A stretch of DNA of 64,000 nucleotides from positions 558,001-622,000 of the forward strand of contig NZ_JAVAMB010000001.1 of the NCBI RefSeq assembly GCF_030730925.1. The letters are read 5' to 3'. This DNA is from Flavobacterium sp. DG2-3 (GTDB lineage Bacteria > Bacteroidota > Bacteroidia > Flavobacteriales > Flavobacteriaceae). Below the pieces are notes generated by a model. It was not told where the DNA came from. It did no database searches and saw only the letters and a list, made by a program, of their open reading frames with translations. A program made the translations under genes and the position numbers. Below, piece by piece: positions 24,056 to 33,338 of the stretch (positions are counted from its first letter, which is position 1; each line of letters opens with the position of its first letter).

Positions 24056-24556
24056 ATGGATAAGTTAATTAACGATTTTTCATTCGGATTATTCTTCTGG
24101 CAGGCTTTAATCTTAGTAATACTAATTTTGCTTTTAGTAAAATTTGCTTGGAAACCAATTATGGAATCTATTACTGCAAGAGAAGAAGGTATTAAAAATG
24201 CATTGCTTTCTGCTGAAAACGCAAAGAGAGAAATGGAAAACTTACAAGCTGATAATCAAAGAATTTTGAATGAAGCTCGTGCAGAACGTGACGCGATGTT
24301 GAAAGAAGCTCGCGAAATGAAAGAGAAAATGATTGCTGATTCTAAAAACGAAGCACAAGAAGCTGGTCAAAAAATGATTGAGCAAGCTAAAGCGGCTATC
24401 GAAAGCGAAAAAAATGCTGCAATGGCAGAATTGAAATCTCAAGTTTCTACACTATCATTGAGTATTGCTGAAAAATTATTGAAAGAAGAATTATCTAACA
24501 AAGAATCTCAAACTAAATTGGTGGAGAAAATGTTAGGTGACGTAAAGTTAAACTAA
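24056..24556 (+). CDS. atpF: ATP synthase F0 subunit b
   Basis: The 166-aa protein has one N-terminal transmembrane helix (FWQALILVILILLLVKFAW) followed by the WKPIMESITAREEGIKNAL motif and a long charged coiled coil (alanine/glutamate/lysine rich) to the C-terminus. It is the peripheral stalk linking F0 to the alpha/delta subunits. It ends 4 nt before atpH. Confidence 0.96.
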   Translation: MDKLINDFSFGLFFWQALILVILILLLVKFAWKPIMESITAREEGIKNALLSAENAKREMENLQADNQRILNEARAERDAMLKEAREMKEKMIADSKNEAQEAGQKMIEQAKAAIESEKNAAMAELKSQVSTLSLSIAEKLLKEELSNKESQTKLVEKMLGDVKLN

Positions 24557-24560
24557 GATT

Positions 24561-25094
24561 ATGGCAAGTACAAGAGCAGCAATTCGTTATGCAAAAGCAA
24601 TTCTAGACTTAGCAAACTCTAAAGGTGTTGCCGAAGCTGTCAATAACGATATGAAATCAATTGCTAATGCAATTGAAACAAATGAGGAATTGAGTGCATT
24701 TATTCAGAACCCAACGACTACAGTTGAAGTTAAAGAAGGTGCTCTTTTAGAAGTTTTTGCAAACGTAAATGGAGTGACAAAAGGATTGTTCCGTTTATTA
24801 TTCGAAAACAAAAGATTTGAAATTCTACATGCAATTGCATTAGGATACAGTAAATTATTTGATGAAAACAATGGTGTTGAAGTAGCTAAAGTTACAACAG
24901 CAATTCCATTGGATGCTGCTTTAGAAGCTAAAGTTTTAGCAAAAGTTGCAACTTTATCAGATAAAAAAATTACAATTGAAAATATAGTAGATCCTTCAAT
25001 TATCGGTGGATTTATTTTGAGAATAGGAGATAATCAATACAATGCTTCTGTTGCAAACAGATTACAAGTATTAAAAAGAGAGTTAAGTAATTAG
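24561..25094 (+). CDS. atpH: ATP synthase F1 subunit delta
   Basis: The 177-aa delta/OSCP protein has the RAAIRYAKAILDLANSKG N-terminal helix bundle and a C-terminal DPSIIGGFILRIGDNQYNASVANRLQVLKREL motif. It connects the peripheral stalk to the top of the alpha3beta3 head. Positioned between atpF and atpA as usual. Confidence 0.96.
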   Translation: MASTRAAIRYAKAILDLANSKGVAEAVNNDMKSIANAIETNEELSAFIQNPTTTVEVKEGALLEVFANVNGVTKGLFRLLFENKRFEILHAIALGYSKLFDENNGVEVAKVTTAIPLDAALEAKVLAKVATLSDKKITIENIVDPSIIGGFILRIGDNQYNASVANRLQVLKRELSN

Positions 25095-25131
25095 TTTTAT
25101 AACACAAAAAGTGTCTAAATTATAAATTAAG

Positions 25132-26709
25132 ATGGCGGAAATCAAACCTGCTGAAATTTCAGCAATATTAAGAAAGCAAGTAGAAGGTTTTGAATCTGGT
25201 GCTACGCTAGAGGAAGTAGGAACAGTACTTCAAGTTGGAGACGGTATTGCTCGTGTTTACGGGCTATCTAATGTACAATATGGTGAGTTAGTAGAATTTG
25301 ATAACGGTATGGAAGGTATCGTATTGAATCTTGAAGAGGATAATGTTGGGGTTGTATTATTAGGACCATCAACTGGACTTAAAGAAGGATCTACTGCAAA
25401 AAGAACTCAACGTATTGCTTCTCTTAAAGTAGGTGAGCAAATGGTAGGACGTGTTGTTAACACTCTTGGTTTTCCAATTGATGGAAAAGGGCCAATCGGT
25501 GGTGACTTATACGAAATGCCATTAGAAAGAAAAGCTCCTGGAGTTATCTTCCGTCAGCCAGTTACTGAGCCATTACAAACAGGAGTAAAAGCAGTTGATG
25601 CTATGATCCCAGTTGGTCGTGGACAGCGTGAGCTTGTAATCGGTGACCGTCAAACAGGTAAATCAACTGTTTGTATCGATACAATCTTAAATCAAAAAGA
25701 ATTTTACGATGCAGGAAAACCTGTATTCTGTATATATGTTGCAATCGGACAAAAAGCTTCGACTGTAGCAGGAATCGCAAAAATGTTAGAAGAAAAAGGA
25801 GCAATGGCTTATACAGTTATCGTTGCTGCTAATGCTTCTGATCCAGCTCCAATGCAAGTTTACGCTCCATTCGCTGGTGCTGCAATTGGAGAGTACTTCA
25901 GAGATTCTGGTCGTCCAGCTCTTATCGTTTATGATGATTTATCTAAACAAGCTGTTGCTTACCGTGAGGTTTCTCTTTTATTAAGAAGACCACCGGGACG
26001 TGAGGCTTACCCTGGAGACGTTTTCTACTTACACTCTCGTTTATTAGAGCGTGCTTGTAAAGTAATCGCTGATGATGGTATCGCTAAAAACATGAACGAT
26101 TTGCCAGATTCTATTAAGTCAATCGTAAAAGGTGGTGGTTCATTAACTGCTCTACCAATTATCGAAACTCAAGCTGGTGACGTTTCTGCATATATCCCAA
26201 CAAACGTAATCTCTATTACAGATGGTCAGATTTTCCTTGATGGAGATTTGTTCAACTCTGGGGTTCGTCCTGCAATTAACGTAGGTATCTCTGTATCTCG
26301 TGTTGGAGGTAATGCACAGATTAAATCAATGAAAAAAGTTTCTGGAACTTTAAAATTAGACCAAGCTCAATTCCGTGAATTAGAAGCTTTCGCTAAATTC
26401 GGTTCTGACTTAGATTCTGTTACATTAAACGTAATTGAAAAAGGAAAAAGAAACGTTGAGATCTTGAAACAAGGTTTAAATGATCCTTATCCAGTTGAAA
26501 ACCAAGTAGCTATTATCTACGCTGGTTCTAAAAACTTGTTAAGAAATGTTCCTGTAAATAAAGTAAAAGAATTCGAAGCAGACTTCTTAGCTTACTTAAA
26601 CAGCAAACATAAAGATACACTTAATGCTTTGAAAGCTGGAAAATTAGATGACACTATTACAGACGTTATCGAAAAAGCAGCAAAAGAAATCTCAGCAAAA
26701 TATAACTAA
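25132..26709 (+). CDS. atpA: ATP synthase F1 subunit alpha
   Basis: The 525-aa alpha subunit has the beta-barrel N-domain ([14 protein letters not shown]), the P-loop GDRQTGKST (residues 171-179), the [24 protein letters not shown] segment, and the C-terminal helical domain. It is the non-catalytic nucleotide-binding subunit of the F1 head. Followed by an AATTAG-type hairpin and then atpG. The beta subunit gene is absent from this operon. Confidence 0.98.
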   Translation: MAEIKPAEISAILRKQVEGFESGATLEEVGTVLQVGDGIARVYGLSNVQYGELVEFDNGMEGIVLNLEEDNVGVVLLGPSTGLKEGSTAKRTQRIASLKVGEQMVGRVVNTLGFPIDGKGPIGGDLYEMPLERKAPGVIFRQPVTEPLQTGVKAVDAMIPVGRGQRELVIGDRQTGKSTVCIDTILNQKEFYDAGKPVFCIYVAIGQKASTVAGIAKMLEEKGAMAYTVIVAANASDPAPMQVYAPFAGAAIGEYFRDSGRPALIVYDDLSKQAVAYREVSLLLRRPPGREAYPGDVFYLHSRLLERACKVIADDGIAKNMNDLPDSIKSIVKGGGSLTALPIIETQAGDVSAYIPTNVISITDGQIFLDGDLFNSGVRPAINVGISVSRVGGNAQIKSMKKVSGTLKLDQAQFRELEAFAKFGSDLDSVTLNVIEKGKRNVEILKQGLNDPYPVENQVAIIYAGSKNLLRNVPVNKVKEFEADFLAYLNSKHKDTLNALKAGKLDDTITDVIEKAAKEISAKYN

Positions 26710-26722
26710 TTAGATAATTGGT

Positions 26723-26771
26723 AAATTAGATAATTAGAAAATGTTTACTCATTATTCTAATTATCTAATTT
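26723..26771 (+). repeat. Inverted repeat between atpA and atpG
   Basis: A perfect 17-bp AT-only-but-two stem (arms at 26723-26739 and 26755-26771, AATTAGATAATTAG type) around a 15-nt loop. It uses the same AATTAG units found at 17883-17935. It lacks a strong U-tract, so full termination is unlikely. Confidence 0.75.
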
Positions 26772-26799
26772 TCAAATTGTCACATTTTCTAATCAATAG

Positions 26800-27660
26800 A
26801 TGGCAAATTTAAAGGAAATCCGTAATAGAATTACTTCCGTTTCATCGACGATGCAAATTACATCGGCTATGAAAATGGTTTCTGCTGCAAAGCTGAAGAA
26901 AGCACAAGATGCAATCACTGCAATGCGTCCTTATGCCGAGAAATTAACGGAGTTATTGCAAGATCTTTCAGCTACACTAGAAGGTGAAGTAGGAGGAGAT
27001 TACACTACACAACGTGAAGTAAAAAAAGTATTGTTAGTAGCAGTAACTTCAAATAGAGGTTTATGCGGTGCTTTCAATTCGAATATTATTAAAGAGATTA
27101 AAAACCGTACAGAGTTTTACGCTGGAAAACAAGTTGATATTTTTGCTATTGGTAAAAAAGGAAACGATGCTTTAAGCAAAACGCATAAAGTTCACGGTCA
27201 TCACAATGCAATTTTTGATCATTTAACTTTTGAAAATGTTGCTGGAATTGCAGATAATTTGACTGAGAAATTTTTATCTGGAGAATACGATAGAATTGAA
27301 TTAGTTTACAATCAGTTTAAAAATGCTGCGACTCAAATTGTTCAAGTAGAACAGTTTTTACCGTTAGCACCTATCGCTACAGATGCAGCTGCTCCTTCTG
27401 GAGATTATATTTTTGAGCCAGGAAAAGAAGAAATTGTATTGGCTTTAATTCCTAAGTCTTTAAAAACACAATTGTACAAAGGTATTCGTGATTCATTTGC
27501 TTCTGAGCATGGAGCGCGTATGACTGCAATGCACAAAGCAACAGATAACGCTACAGCTTTAAGAAACCAATTAAAATTAACTTATAACAAAGCTCGTCAG
27601 GCTGCGATTACAAGTGAAATTTTGGAAATTGTTGGTGGAGCAGAAGCTTTAAACGGATAA
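26800..27660 (+). CDS. atpG: ATP synthase F1 subunit gamma
   Basis: The 286-aa gamma subunit has the N-terminal helix LKEIRNRITSVSSTMQITSAMKMVSAAKLKKAQ, the VTSNRGLCGAFNSNI core strand and the C-terminal helix (MTAMHKATDNATALRNQLKLTYNKARQAAITSEILEIVGGAEAL). It is the rotating central shaft. It is the last gene of the operon; atpD and atpC are not found here, as is usual in flavobacteria where they sit elsewhere. A strong terminator follows. Confidence 0.97.
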   Translation: MANLKEIRNRITSVSSTMQITSAMKMVSAAKLKKAQDAITAMRPYAEKLTELLQDLSATLEGEVGGDYTTQREVKKVLLVAVTSNRGLCGAFNSNIIKEIKNRTEFYAGKQVDIFAIGKKGNDALSKTHKVHGHHNAIFDHLTFENVAGIADNLTEKFLSGEYDRIELVYNQFKNAATQIVQVEQFLPLAPIATDAAAPSGDYIFEPGKEEIVLALIPKSLKTQLYKGIRDSFASEHGARMTAMHKATDNATALRNQLKLTYNKARQAAITSEILEIVGGAEALNG

Positions 27661-27681
27661 TCTATTCCATAATAAAAAAAG

Positions 27682-27704
27682 AAAGCCAGCATAAAGCTGG
27701 CTTT
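27682..27704 (+). terminator. Terminator of the atp operon
   Basis: A 9-bp stem AAAGCCAGC/GCTGGCTTT with a 5-nt loop is followed by TCTTTTTATT, 21 nt after the atpG stop. Confidence 0.9.
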
Positions 27705-27741
27705 TCTTTTTATTGGAAGTTTTATTCTTTTTTAAAAATAA

Positions 27742-27802
27742 TTTTATAAAATGGTGATTCTCAAATTAAAGTAAGTTGAGAATCACTACCATTTTATAAA
27801 AA
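27742..27802. repeat. Long hairpin downstream of the atp terminator
   Basis: Arms of about 23 nt (27742-27764 and 27776-27802, containing ATGGTGATTCTCAA) are complementary apart from a 2-nt bulge, around an 11-nt loop. There is no ORF here. It directly precedes the tandem array. Confidence 0.8.
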
Positions 27803-27818
27803 TAGACAGATAACTCTG

Positions 27819-28087
27819 TGTGCTTTGTCTTTCGTGGGAACAAACTAGCTTTATTAGTCCCATTGCTCTGTTTTTTTAAGGGTTACATTTCAGCAGAATC
27901 AATCCCTGTGCTTTGTCTTTTATGGGAACAAACAAGCTTTATCAATCCCAATGCTTAGTTTTTTTATAAGGGTTACATTTTAGCTAACTTCAATCCCTTT
28001 ATGCTTTGTCTTTTATGGGAACAAACAAGCTTTATTAGTCCCAGTGCTTCCTTTTTTATAAGGGTTGTATTTAGCTTTCTCAATCCC
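27819..28087 (+). repeat. Three tandem ~90-bp structured repeat units in a 729-nt gene-free region
   Basis: Units run 27819-27906, 27907-27997 and 27998-28087. Each has the same order of blocks: GCTTTGTCTTT, then GGGAACAAAC.AGCTTTAT, then TCCCA, then TGCT, a run of five to seven T, AAGGGTT, and finally AATCCC. GGGA/TCCC and GGGTT/AATCCC can pair, giving two short hairpins per unit with a T-tract between. No ORF crosses the array. The rest of the gap (28088-28389) is AT-rich; only a -7 element for the next gene was seen there. Confidence 0.85.
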
Positions 28088-28361
28088 TGTGAAACAAATT
28101 TAAGAAAGGTTTAACGAAAAAATCTTACATAATTTCCATGTGATATTTATATGATTCACATGTTTTGAAAAAAATCTGTAATGAGAAATGAACTTTTTTA
28201 AGAAAAAAGTTCTAAAGAAGTGGTTTTTAATGATATAACGTTGAAGATTTCTTATTATTATATTAACACAAATAAAAACTATTTTTTTGATTCTTACAAA
28301 TTTCTAAAAAACATGAAATATCGTTTGCTTTAAATTGAGAAGTATTTCGGTCGAAAATAAG

Positions 28362-28369
28362 TATTTTTG
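28362..28369 (+). promoter_or_regulatory. -7 promoter element of the GNAT gene
   Basis: TATTTTTG matches TAnnTTTG and ends 20 nt before the ATG at 28390. Confidence 0.5.
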
Positions 28370-28389
28370 AAGTATAATTTTTTAGTGAA

Positions 28390-28830
28390 ATGAAACTACG
28401 AGAACTAACAACCATAAAAGAGATGCTCTCTCAGATTGATACTATACGTTTTCTGTATCCTAATTTAAGTGAAGACAAATACGAATCGTTTCTTTCAGAA
28501 ATGGTTCCGCATAATTATACTCAAATTGCAGTTTTTGAAGAAGAAAATTGTATCGGAATTACGGGATGCTGGTCTGCAACAAAATTATGGACGGGCAAAT
28601 ATCTCGAAATTGACAATTTTGTGGTACATCCTGAATATCGATCTAAAGGAATTGGAAAAATGCTTACCGATTATGTAGAGAAAAAAGCAATAGAATTGAA
28701 TTGCAGCAGTATAGTTTTGGATGCATTTACAGGAAACTTTGCTGCTCATCGATTTTATTATAATCAAGGTTATGCTCCGAGAGGGTTTCATTTTGTAAAA
28801 ATTTTAGATGAAAAGAAAATGACTGTTTAA
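28390..28830 (+). CDS. GNAT-family N-acetyltransferase
   Basis: The 146-aa protein is a single GNAT domain: strand IAVFEEENCIGITGCW, then EIDNFVVHPEYRSKGIGKMLTDYVEKKA with the acetyl-CoA-binding Q/RxxGxG/A loop (YRSKGIGK), and a C-terminal FTGNFAAHRFYYNQGYAPRGFHFVKI. It transfers an acetyl group from acetyl-CoA to an unknown amine. It has its own promoter and no obvious operon partner. Confidence 0.88.
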   Translation: MKLRELTTIKEMLSQIDTIRFLYPNLSEDKYESFLSEMVPHNYTQIAVFEEENCIGITGCWSATKLWTGKYLEIDNFVVHPEYRSKGIGKMLTDYVEKKAIELNCSSIVLDAFTGNFAAHRFYYNQGYAPRGFHFVKILDEKKMTV

Positions 28831-28890
28831 AAACACACATAACTTTTCTTTATTGCATTAACAAAAACACCATTAAACAAAAGAAATGGT

Positions 28891-28898
28891 TATTTTTG
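28891..28898 (+). promoter_or_regulatory. -7 promoter element of the second flippase gene
   Basis: TATTTTTG matches TAnnTTTG and lies 27 nt before the TTG start at 28926, which supports that unusual start. Confidence 0.5.
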
Positions 28899-28925
28899 TC
28901 TTACAAACATTATTAGAATTATATT

Positions 28926-30386
28926 TTGGGATTATATAAAAATCTATTTAAACAAACAGCAATTTACGGACTGGCAACAGTTTTACCGCGAATGCTGAGT
29001 TTCTTATTAGTGAGATTATATACAGGAATATTGCCTACAGCAGAGTATGGTGAAGTTTCGATCGTATTGTCTTGGATGGTTTTCTTTAACGTAGTTCTTT
29101 CTTACGGTATGGAAACGGCATTTTTTAGATTTTACAGTGCAGAAGAGGATAAGAAAAATGTCATTGCTACTTCGACCATTTCTATATTTTGGACTTCAAT
29201 AATTTTCCTTTTTGTAGCCCTCATTTTCAGAAACACACTTGCTAATTTAGCCGAAGTCGACGTTCAGTATATTACCTATTCGGTATGGATTTTAGTTTTG
29301 GATGCCTTGGTTTTAATACCGTTTTCTAAACTTAGAGCCAACCAAAGACCAATGGTTTATGCCGCAATTAAGATTGGAAATGTTGTTATAAACTTACTAC
29401 TAAATATATTTTTCTTAATGTATTTGCCAAAACTGGCGGCTTCAAACCCAAATTCTGTTTGGGATAATTTATATATTGAAAACTTCCAGATTGCTTATAT
29501 TTTCATCGCAAATCTTTTGGCAAGTTTAGCAACATTTGTTGTCCTTTCTCCAAATTATCTTTCGCTTGGGCGAAAATTTGATCCAGTACTTTGGAAAAAA
29601 ATGATGAAATACGGACTTCCAATTTTGGTGGCCGGACTGGCTTTTGCTGTAAACGAACATTTCGATAAAATTTTATTAGGCTACTTACTTCCAGAAAATT
29701 TAGCAAAATCTGAAGTTGGAGCTTATTCTGCTTGTTACAAATTAGGATTGTTTATGGTTCTTTTTGCAACAGCTTTTAGATTAGGAATTGAGCCTTTCTT
29801 TTTTAGTCATGCTAAAAATGAAAATGCACCTCAGACTTATGCCGTTATTACTAAATATTTTGTGATTTTAGGATCCTTGATTTTATTAGGAGTAATTGTT
29901 TTTGCAGACGTTTTAAAATATTTGTTATTAGACAATAAATCGTACTGGGAAGCCATGAAAGTGGTGCCGCTAATTATTTTGGCAAATTTCTTTTTAGGAA
30001 TTTATAACAACTTATCGGTTTGGTATAAACTGACAGATAAAACAAAAATCGGAGCGTACATTTCTATAGTAGGTGCAATTATAACCTTGATTTTGAATTA
30101 TTTATTAATCCCGAAATATAGTTATTACGGTTCTGCAATTGCAACTATTTCTGCTTACGGAAGCATGATGCTTATTTCTTATATTTTAGGAAATAAATAC
30201 TATCCGATTCCTTACGATATGAACAAGATTGGTGCTTATTTAGGCGTTTCAATATTATTTTCAATAATTTCATTTTACGGATTTAGAGAAAAATATTATG
30301 TTGGAATTCCGTTGCTTTTAGCTTTTATGTATCTCGTTTACCATTTCGAAAAAGATACTATAAAAGGAATAATGAAAAGAAAATAA
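28926..30386 (+). CDS. Oligosaccharide flippase family protein (polysaccharide biosynthesis, MATE-like)
   Basis: The 486-aa protein has about 12-14 transmembrane helices and the N-terminal pattern LFKQTAIYGLATVLPRMLSFLLVRLYTGILPTAEYGEVSIVLSW of RfbX/Wzx-like flippases. GMETAFFRFYS and the GAYSACYKLGLFMVLFATAFRLGIEPFFF region are typical of the Bacteroidetes branch. It probably moves a lipid-linked glycan across the inner membrane. Translation starts at a TTG; no ATG occurs before residue 23. It heads a series with dut and a nucleotidyltransferase. Confidence 0.86.
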   Translation: MGLYKNLFKQTAIYGLATVLPRMLSFLLVRLYTGILPTAEYGEVSIVLSWMVFFNVVLSYGMETAFFRFYSAEEDKKNVIATSTISIFWTSIIFLFVALIFRNTLANLAEVDVQYITYSVWILVLDALVLIPFSKLRANQRPMVYAAIKIGNVVINLLLNIFFLMYLPKLAASNPNSVWDNLYIENFQIAYIFIANLLASLATFVVLSPNYLSLGRKFDPVLWKKMMKYGLPILVAGLAFAVNEHFDKILLGYLLPENLAKSEVGAYSACYKLGLFMVLFATAFRLGIEPFFFSHAKNENAPQTYAVITKYFVILGSLILLGVIVFADVLKYLLLDNKSYWEAMKVVPLIILANFFLGIYNNLSVWYKLTDKTKIGAYISIVGAIITLILNYLLIPKYSYYGSAIATISAYGSMMLISYILGNKYYPIPYDMNKIGAYLGVSILFSIISFYGFREKYYVGIPLLLAFMYLVYHFEKDTIKGIMKRK

Positions 30387-30413
30387 GACGTTTTAAGAAA
30401 ATTATATTTAAAA

Positions 30414-30848
30414 ATGAAAATTCAAATTATCAATAAATCACAGCACGATTTACCAAATTATGAAACAATTGCTTCTGCAGGAATGGATTTACGTGCCAAT
30501 ATTATAGAACCAATTACGTTAAAACCTTTAGAAAGAACGATTGTAAAAACAGGACTTTTTATAGAATTGCCAATTGGTTATGAAGCGCAGGTAAGACCGA
30601 GAAGCGGCCTAGCGGCAAAAAAAGGAGTAACTGTTTTAAATTCGCCAGGAACTGTTGACGCAGATTATAGAGGAGAAATCGGAGTAATTTTAGTAAATTT
30701 ATCTAATGACGATTTTGTAATCGAAAATGGAGAACGAATTGCGCAGTTGATTATTGCAAAACACGAAAGAGCAGAATGGATTGAAGTTGAAACACTTTCT
30801 GAAACATCAAGAGGTGAAGGAGGCTTTGGAAGCACTGGCGTGAAATAA
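30414..30848 (+). CDS. dut: dUTP diphosphatase
   Basis: The 144-aa trimeric dUTPase shows all five motifs: [28 protein letters not shown] (catalytic Asp), GERIAQLII, and the C-terminal P-loop-like [10 protein letters not shown]. It hydrolyses dUTP to dUMP and pyrophosphate, keeping uracil out of DNA and feeding thymidylate synthesis. It starts 28 nt after the flippase gene in the same direction. Confidence 0.97.
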   Translation: MKIQIINKSQHDLPNYETIASAGMDLRANIIEPITLKPLERTIVKTGLFIELPIGYEAQVRPRSGLAAKKGVTVLNSPGTVDADYRGEIGVILVNLSNDDFVIENGERIAQLIIAKHERAEWIEVETLSETSRGEGGFGSTGVK

Positions 30849-30908
30849 TAGAAGAGAAAGACCAAACCCAATGAAGATTTTAAATCTTCCCATAAAATCA
30901 AATAAAGA

Positions 30909-31925
30909 ATGAAAATAATTGTGCCAATGGCGGGCCGCGGATCAAGATTGAGGCCTCATACTTTAACCGTTCCAAAACCGTTAATTCCAGTTGCGGGAAA
31001 ATCTATCGTGCACCGTTTAGTTGAAGATATTGCCAAAATATTAAAAGAACCAATTGAAGAAGTTGCGTTTATTTTAGGAGACGAAGCTTTCTTTGGAGAT
31101 GATGTTGTAACAAGTTTAGAAGATTTGGCTAAAGGATTAGGAGCAAAAGCTTCGATCTATCGTCAAGATCAGCCTTTAGGAACTGGACACGCGATTATGT
31201 GTGCAAAAGATTCTCTTTCTGGACCAGCGGTAATTGCTTATGCGGATACTTTAATTAGAGCAGATTTTGAACTAGATCCATCTGCAGATGCTGTTATTTG
31301 GGTAAAACAAGTAGACCAGCCAGAAGCTTTTGGTGTAGTAAAACTAAATCAAAATAATGAAATTATCGAATTGGTTGAAAAACCAAAAGAGTTTGTAAGT
31401 GATTTAGCCGTTATCGGAATTTACTATTTTAAAGAAGTTGGTGTTTTAAGAAACGAGCTTCAGAATGTTTTGGATAATAATATTCAAAACGGAGGTGAAT
31501 ACCAAATCAACGACGGAATTAAAGCCATGATGGCAAACGGAAAAGTTTTTAAAACTGGAAGCGTAGACGAATGGATGGATTGCGGTAACAAAGATGTTAC
31601 GGTTGAAACCAATACAAGAATGCTAGGTTTTCTTCATAATGATGGAGAACATTTAGTAGATTATGGAGTAACATTAGAAAATTCAACTATTATTCCTCCT
31701 TGTTATATTGGCGAAAATGTTGTCTTGAAAAACACCACTGTTGGTCCAAATGTTTCTTTAGGAAAAGGATGTCAGGTAACAAACAGTACTATTAAAAACA
31801 GTTTGATCCAGACCAACTCTCAAATTAAAAATGCTGATCTAGACAACGCCATGATCGGAAATCATGTAAGTTACGATGGTAAATTTACAAGTATCAGTAT
31901 TGGTGATTACGCTGTTTTAGAATAA
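30909..31925 (+). CDS. Sugar-nucleotide pyrophosphorylase-like nucleotidyltransferase with LbH domain
   Basis: The 338-aa protein has the N-terminal NTP_transferase signature MAGRGSRLRPHTLTVPKPLIPVAGKSI, GTGHAIMCA, a VEKPKEF segment and YYFKEVG, followed by a C-terminal left-handed beta helix of hexapeptide repeats (TIIPPCYIGENVVLKNTTVGPNVSLG). It couples a sugar-1-phosphate to an NTP. The exact sugar (glucose-1-phosphate to dTDP- or UDP-glucose is likely) is not defined by sequence. It follows dut by 60 nt. Confidence 0.87.
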   Translation: MKIIVPMAGRGSRLRPHTLTVPKPLIPVAGKSIVHRLVEDIAKILKEPIEEVAFILGDEAFFGDDVVTSLEDLAKGLGAKASIYRQDQPLGTGHAIMCAKDSLSGPAVIAYADTLIRADFELDPSADAVIWVKQVDQPEAFGVVKLNQNNEIIELVEKPKEFVSDLAVIGIYYFKEVGVLRNELQNVLDNNIQNGGEYQINDGIKAMMANGKVFKTGSVDEWMDCGNKDVTVETNTRMLGFLHNDGEHLVDYGVTLENSTIIPPCYIGENVVLKNTTVGPNVSLGKGCQVTNSTIKNSLIQTNSQIKNADLDNAMIGNHVSYDGKFTSISIGDYAVLE

Positions 31926-31974
31926 AATAAAAAATATCAAAATTTCGTTTTGTTTAAAATGTAATTTTAAAATA

Positions 31975-33324
31975 ATGAAAAAGAGAATCTTAACTGTTTT
32001 ATTTTTTGCCTTCTTCGGAAGCACGTTTTCGGTTTTTGCTCAGACAGAACCCGAAGATATTGCTATGGCAACAGATGAATATCAGGATTCTTTTTATGAA
32101 TCATTAAAACAAAAAGGAATTGAAAATTATGATAAAGCTATTGTATCATTGGAAAAATGCATCAAGCTGAAACCCAATGATGCAGTTGCTTATTTTGAAT
32201 TAGGGAAAAATTACCTTTCGCTTAAACAATATCAAAATGCACAGGATGCTTTTGAAAAAGCTACGCAATTAGAACCTAAAAATAAATGGTTTTGGCTCGG
32301 AATTTACGATGTAAGTTTCGAAACCAAAAACTATCCGCTTGCGATAGAAACGATTCAAAAAATAATTGTTTTTGACGAAGAATACAAAGACGATCTCATT
32401 TCGTTGTACATGATTACCAATCAGTATGACAAGGCATTGACAGCCATTAACGAAATGAACGATAAATTCGGAAAGTCGGCCGATCGCGAAATTTACAAAC
32501 AGCAGATTTTATCTCAAGGGAAATACCAGAACTCAGAAATAGACAATTTGGTTCAGCAGATTAAAAAAGATCCGAAAGAAGAATCTAATTATCTCAATCT
32601 TATTCTTTTATATTCGAAGAATAATGAAAATGAAAAATCGCTGGAAGTGGCCAAACAATTGGCAAAAGAAATTCCAAATTCAGAATGGGCTCAAGTGAGT
32701 TTATTTAAAACCTATTTGGATGCCAATCAAGCCGATAAAGCCATCAAATCGATGAATGTGATTTTAGCAAGTTCAAAAATCGATTCAAAAATCAAACACA
32801 GAACTTTGAATGAATTTTTGATTTATGTAAATAAAAATCCACAGTATTCAGCCGATTTGGAAAAAGCCATTTCTTATTTTGATAATGATCCAAATGTAGA
32901 CGTTGCCAAAGAGATTGGAAAATTTTATCATAGTAAAGGACAATTTGAAAACGCTATTAAATATTATGAAAAAGATTTAAAAGCAAATTCAGATACTGAT
33001 TTGGAGACTAATATGTTATTGTTAGAAGCGTATTCGCAAGCAAAACAATATGACCCAATGACCAAAAGAGCCATGATGCTGATTGAAGTTTATCCGAGTC
33101 AGGCTCAGTTTTATTATTATGCAGGTTTAGGAAGCAATCAGCTGAAACAGTTTAAAAATGCAAAAACGGTTTTAGAAATGGGTCTTGATTATGTAGTTGA
33201 TGACGTAAAATTAGAATCAAATTTTAATATTCAGTTAGGAGAAGCTTATAATGGATTGGGAGATGCAAAGAAAAAAGAGGAATACTTTTTGAAGGCAAAT
33301 GAATTATTAAAGAAGAAAAAATAA
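31975..33324 (+). CDS. Exported TPR-repeat protein
   Basis: The 449-aa protein has a Sec signal peptide (ILTVLFFAFFGSTFSVFAQ) and a chain of TPR motifs (NYDKAIVSLEKCIKLKPNDAVAYFELGKNYLSLKQYQNAQ..., IGKFYHSKGQFENAIKYYEKDL, YNGLGDAKKKEEYFLKANELLKKK). It acts as a protein-interaction scaffold in the periplasm. The set TPR protein, DUF4292 lipoprotein, EnvC-like protein is tightly spaced (14 and 2-23 nt gaps) and recurs in Bacteroidetes, suggesting an envelope-assembly role. Confidence 0.85.
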   Translation: MKKRILTVLFFAFFGSTFSVFAQTEPEDIAMATDEYQDSFYESLKQKGIENYDKAIVSLEKCIKLKPNDAVAYFELGKNYLSLKQYQNAQDAFEKATQLEPKNKWFWLGIYDVSFETKNYPLAIETIQKIIVFDEEYKDDLISLYMITNQYDKALTAINEMNDKFGKSADREIYKQQILSQGKYQNSEIDNLVQQIKKDPKEESNYLNLILLYSKNNENEKSLEVAKQLAKEIPNSEWAQVSLFKTYLDANQADKAIKSMNVILASSKIDSKIKHRTLNEFLIYVNKNPQYSADLEKAISYFDNDPNVDVAKEIGKFYHSKGQFENAIKYYEKDLKANSDTDLETNMLLLEAYSQAKQYDPMTKRAMMLIEVYPSQAQFYYYAGLGSNQLKQFKNAKTVLEMGLDYVVDDVKLESNFNIQLGEAYNGLGDAKKKEEYFLKANELLKKKK

Positions 33325-33338
33325 AAAGAAGAATTCAG

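Noticed and set aside
26710..26799. Full terminator between atpA and atpG
   Set aside because: The hairpin is AT-rich without a U-tract, and atpG belongs to the same operon.
27819..28087. CRISPR array
   Set aside because: Units are about 90 nt, nearly identical along their full length, and not separated by unique spacers; no cas genes nearby.
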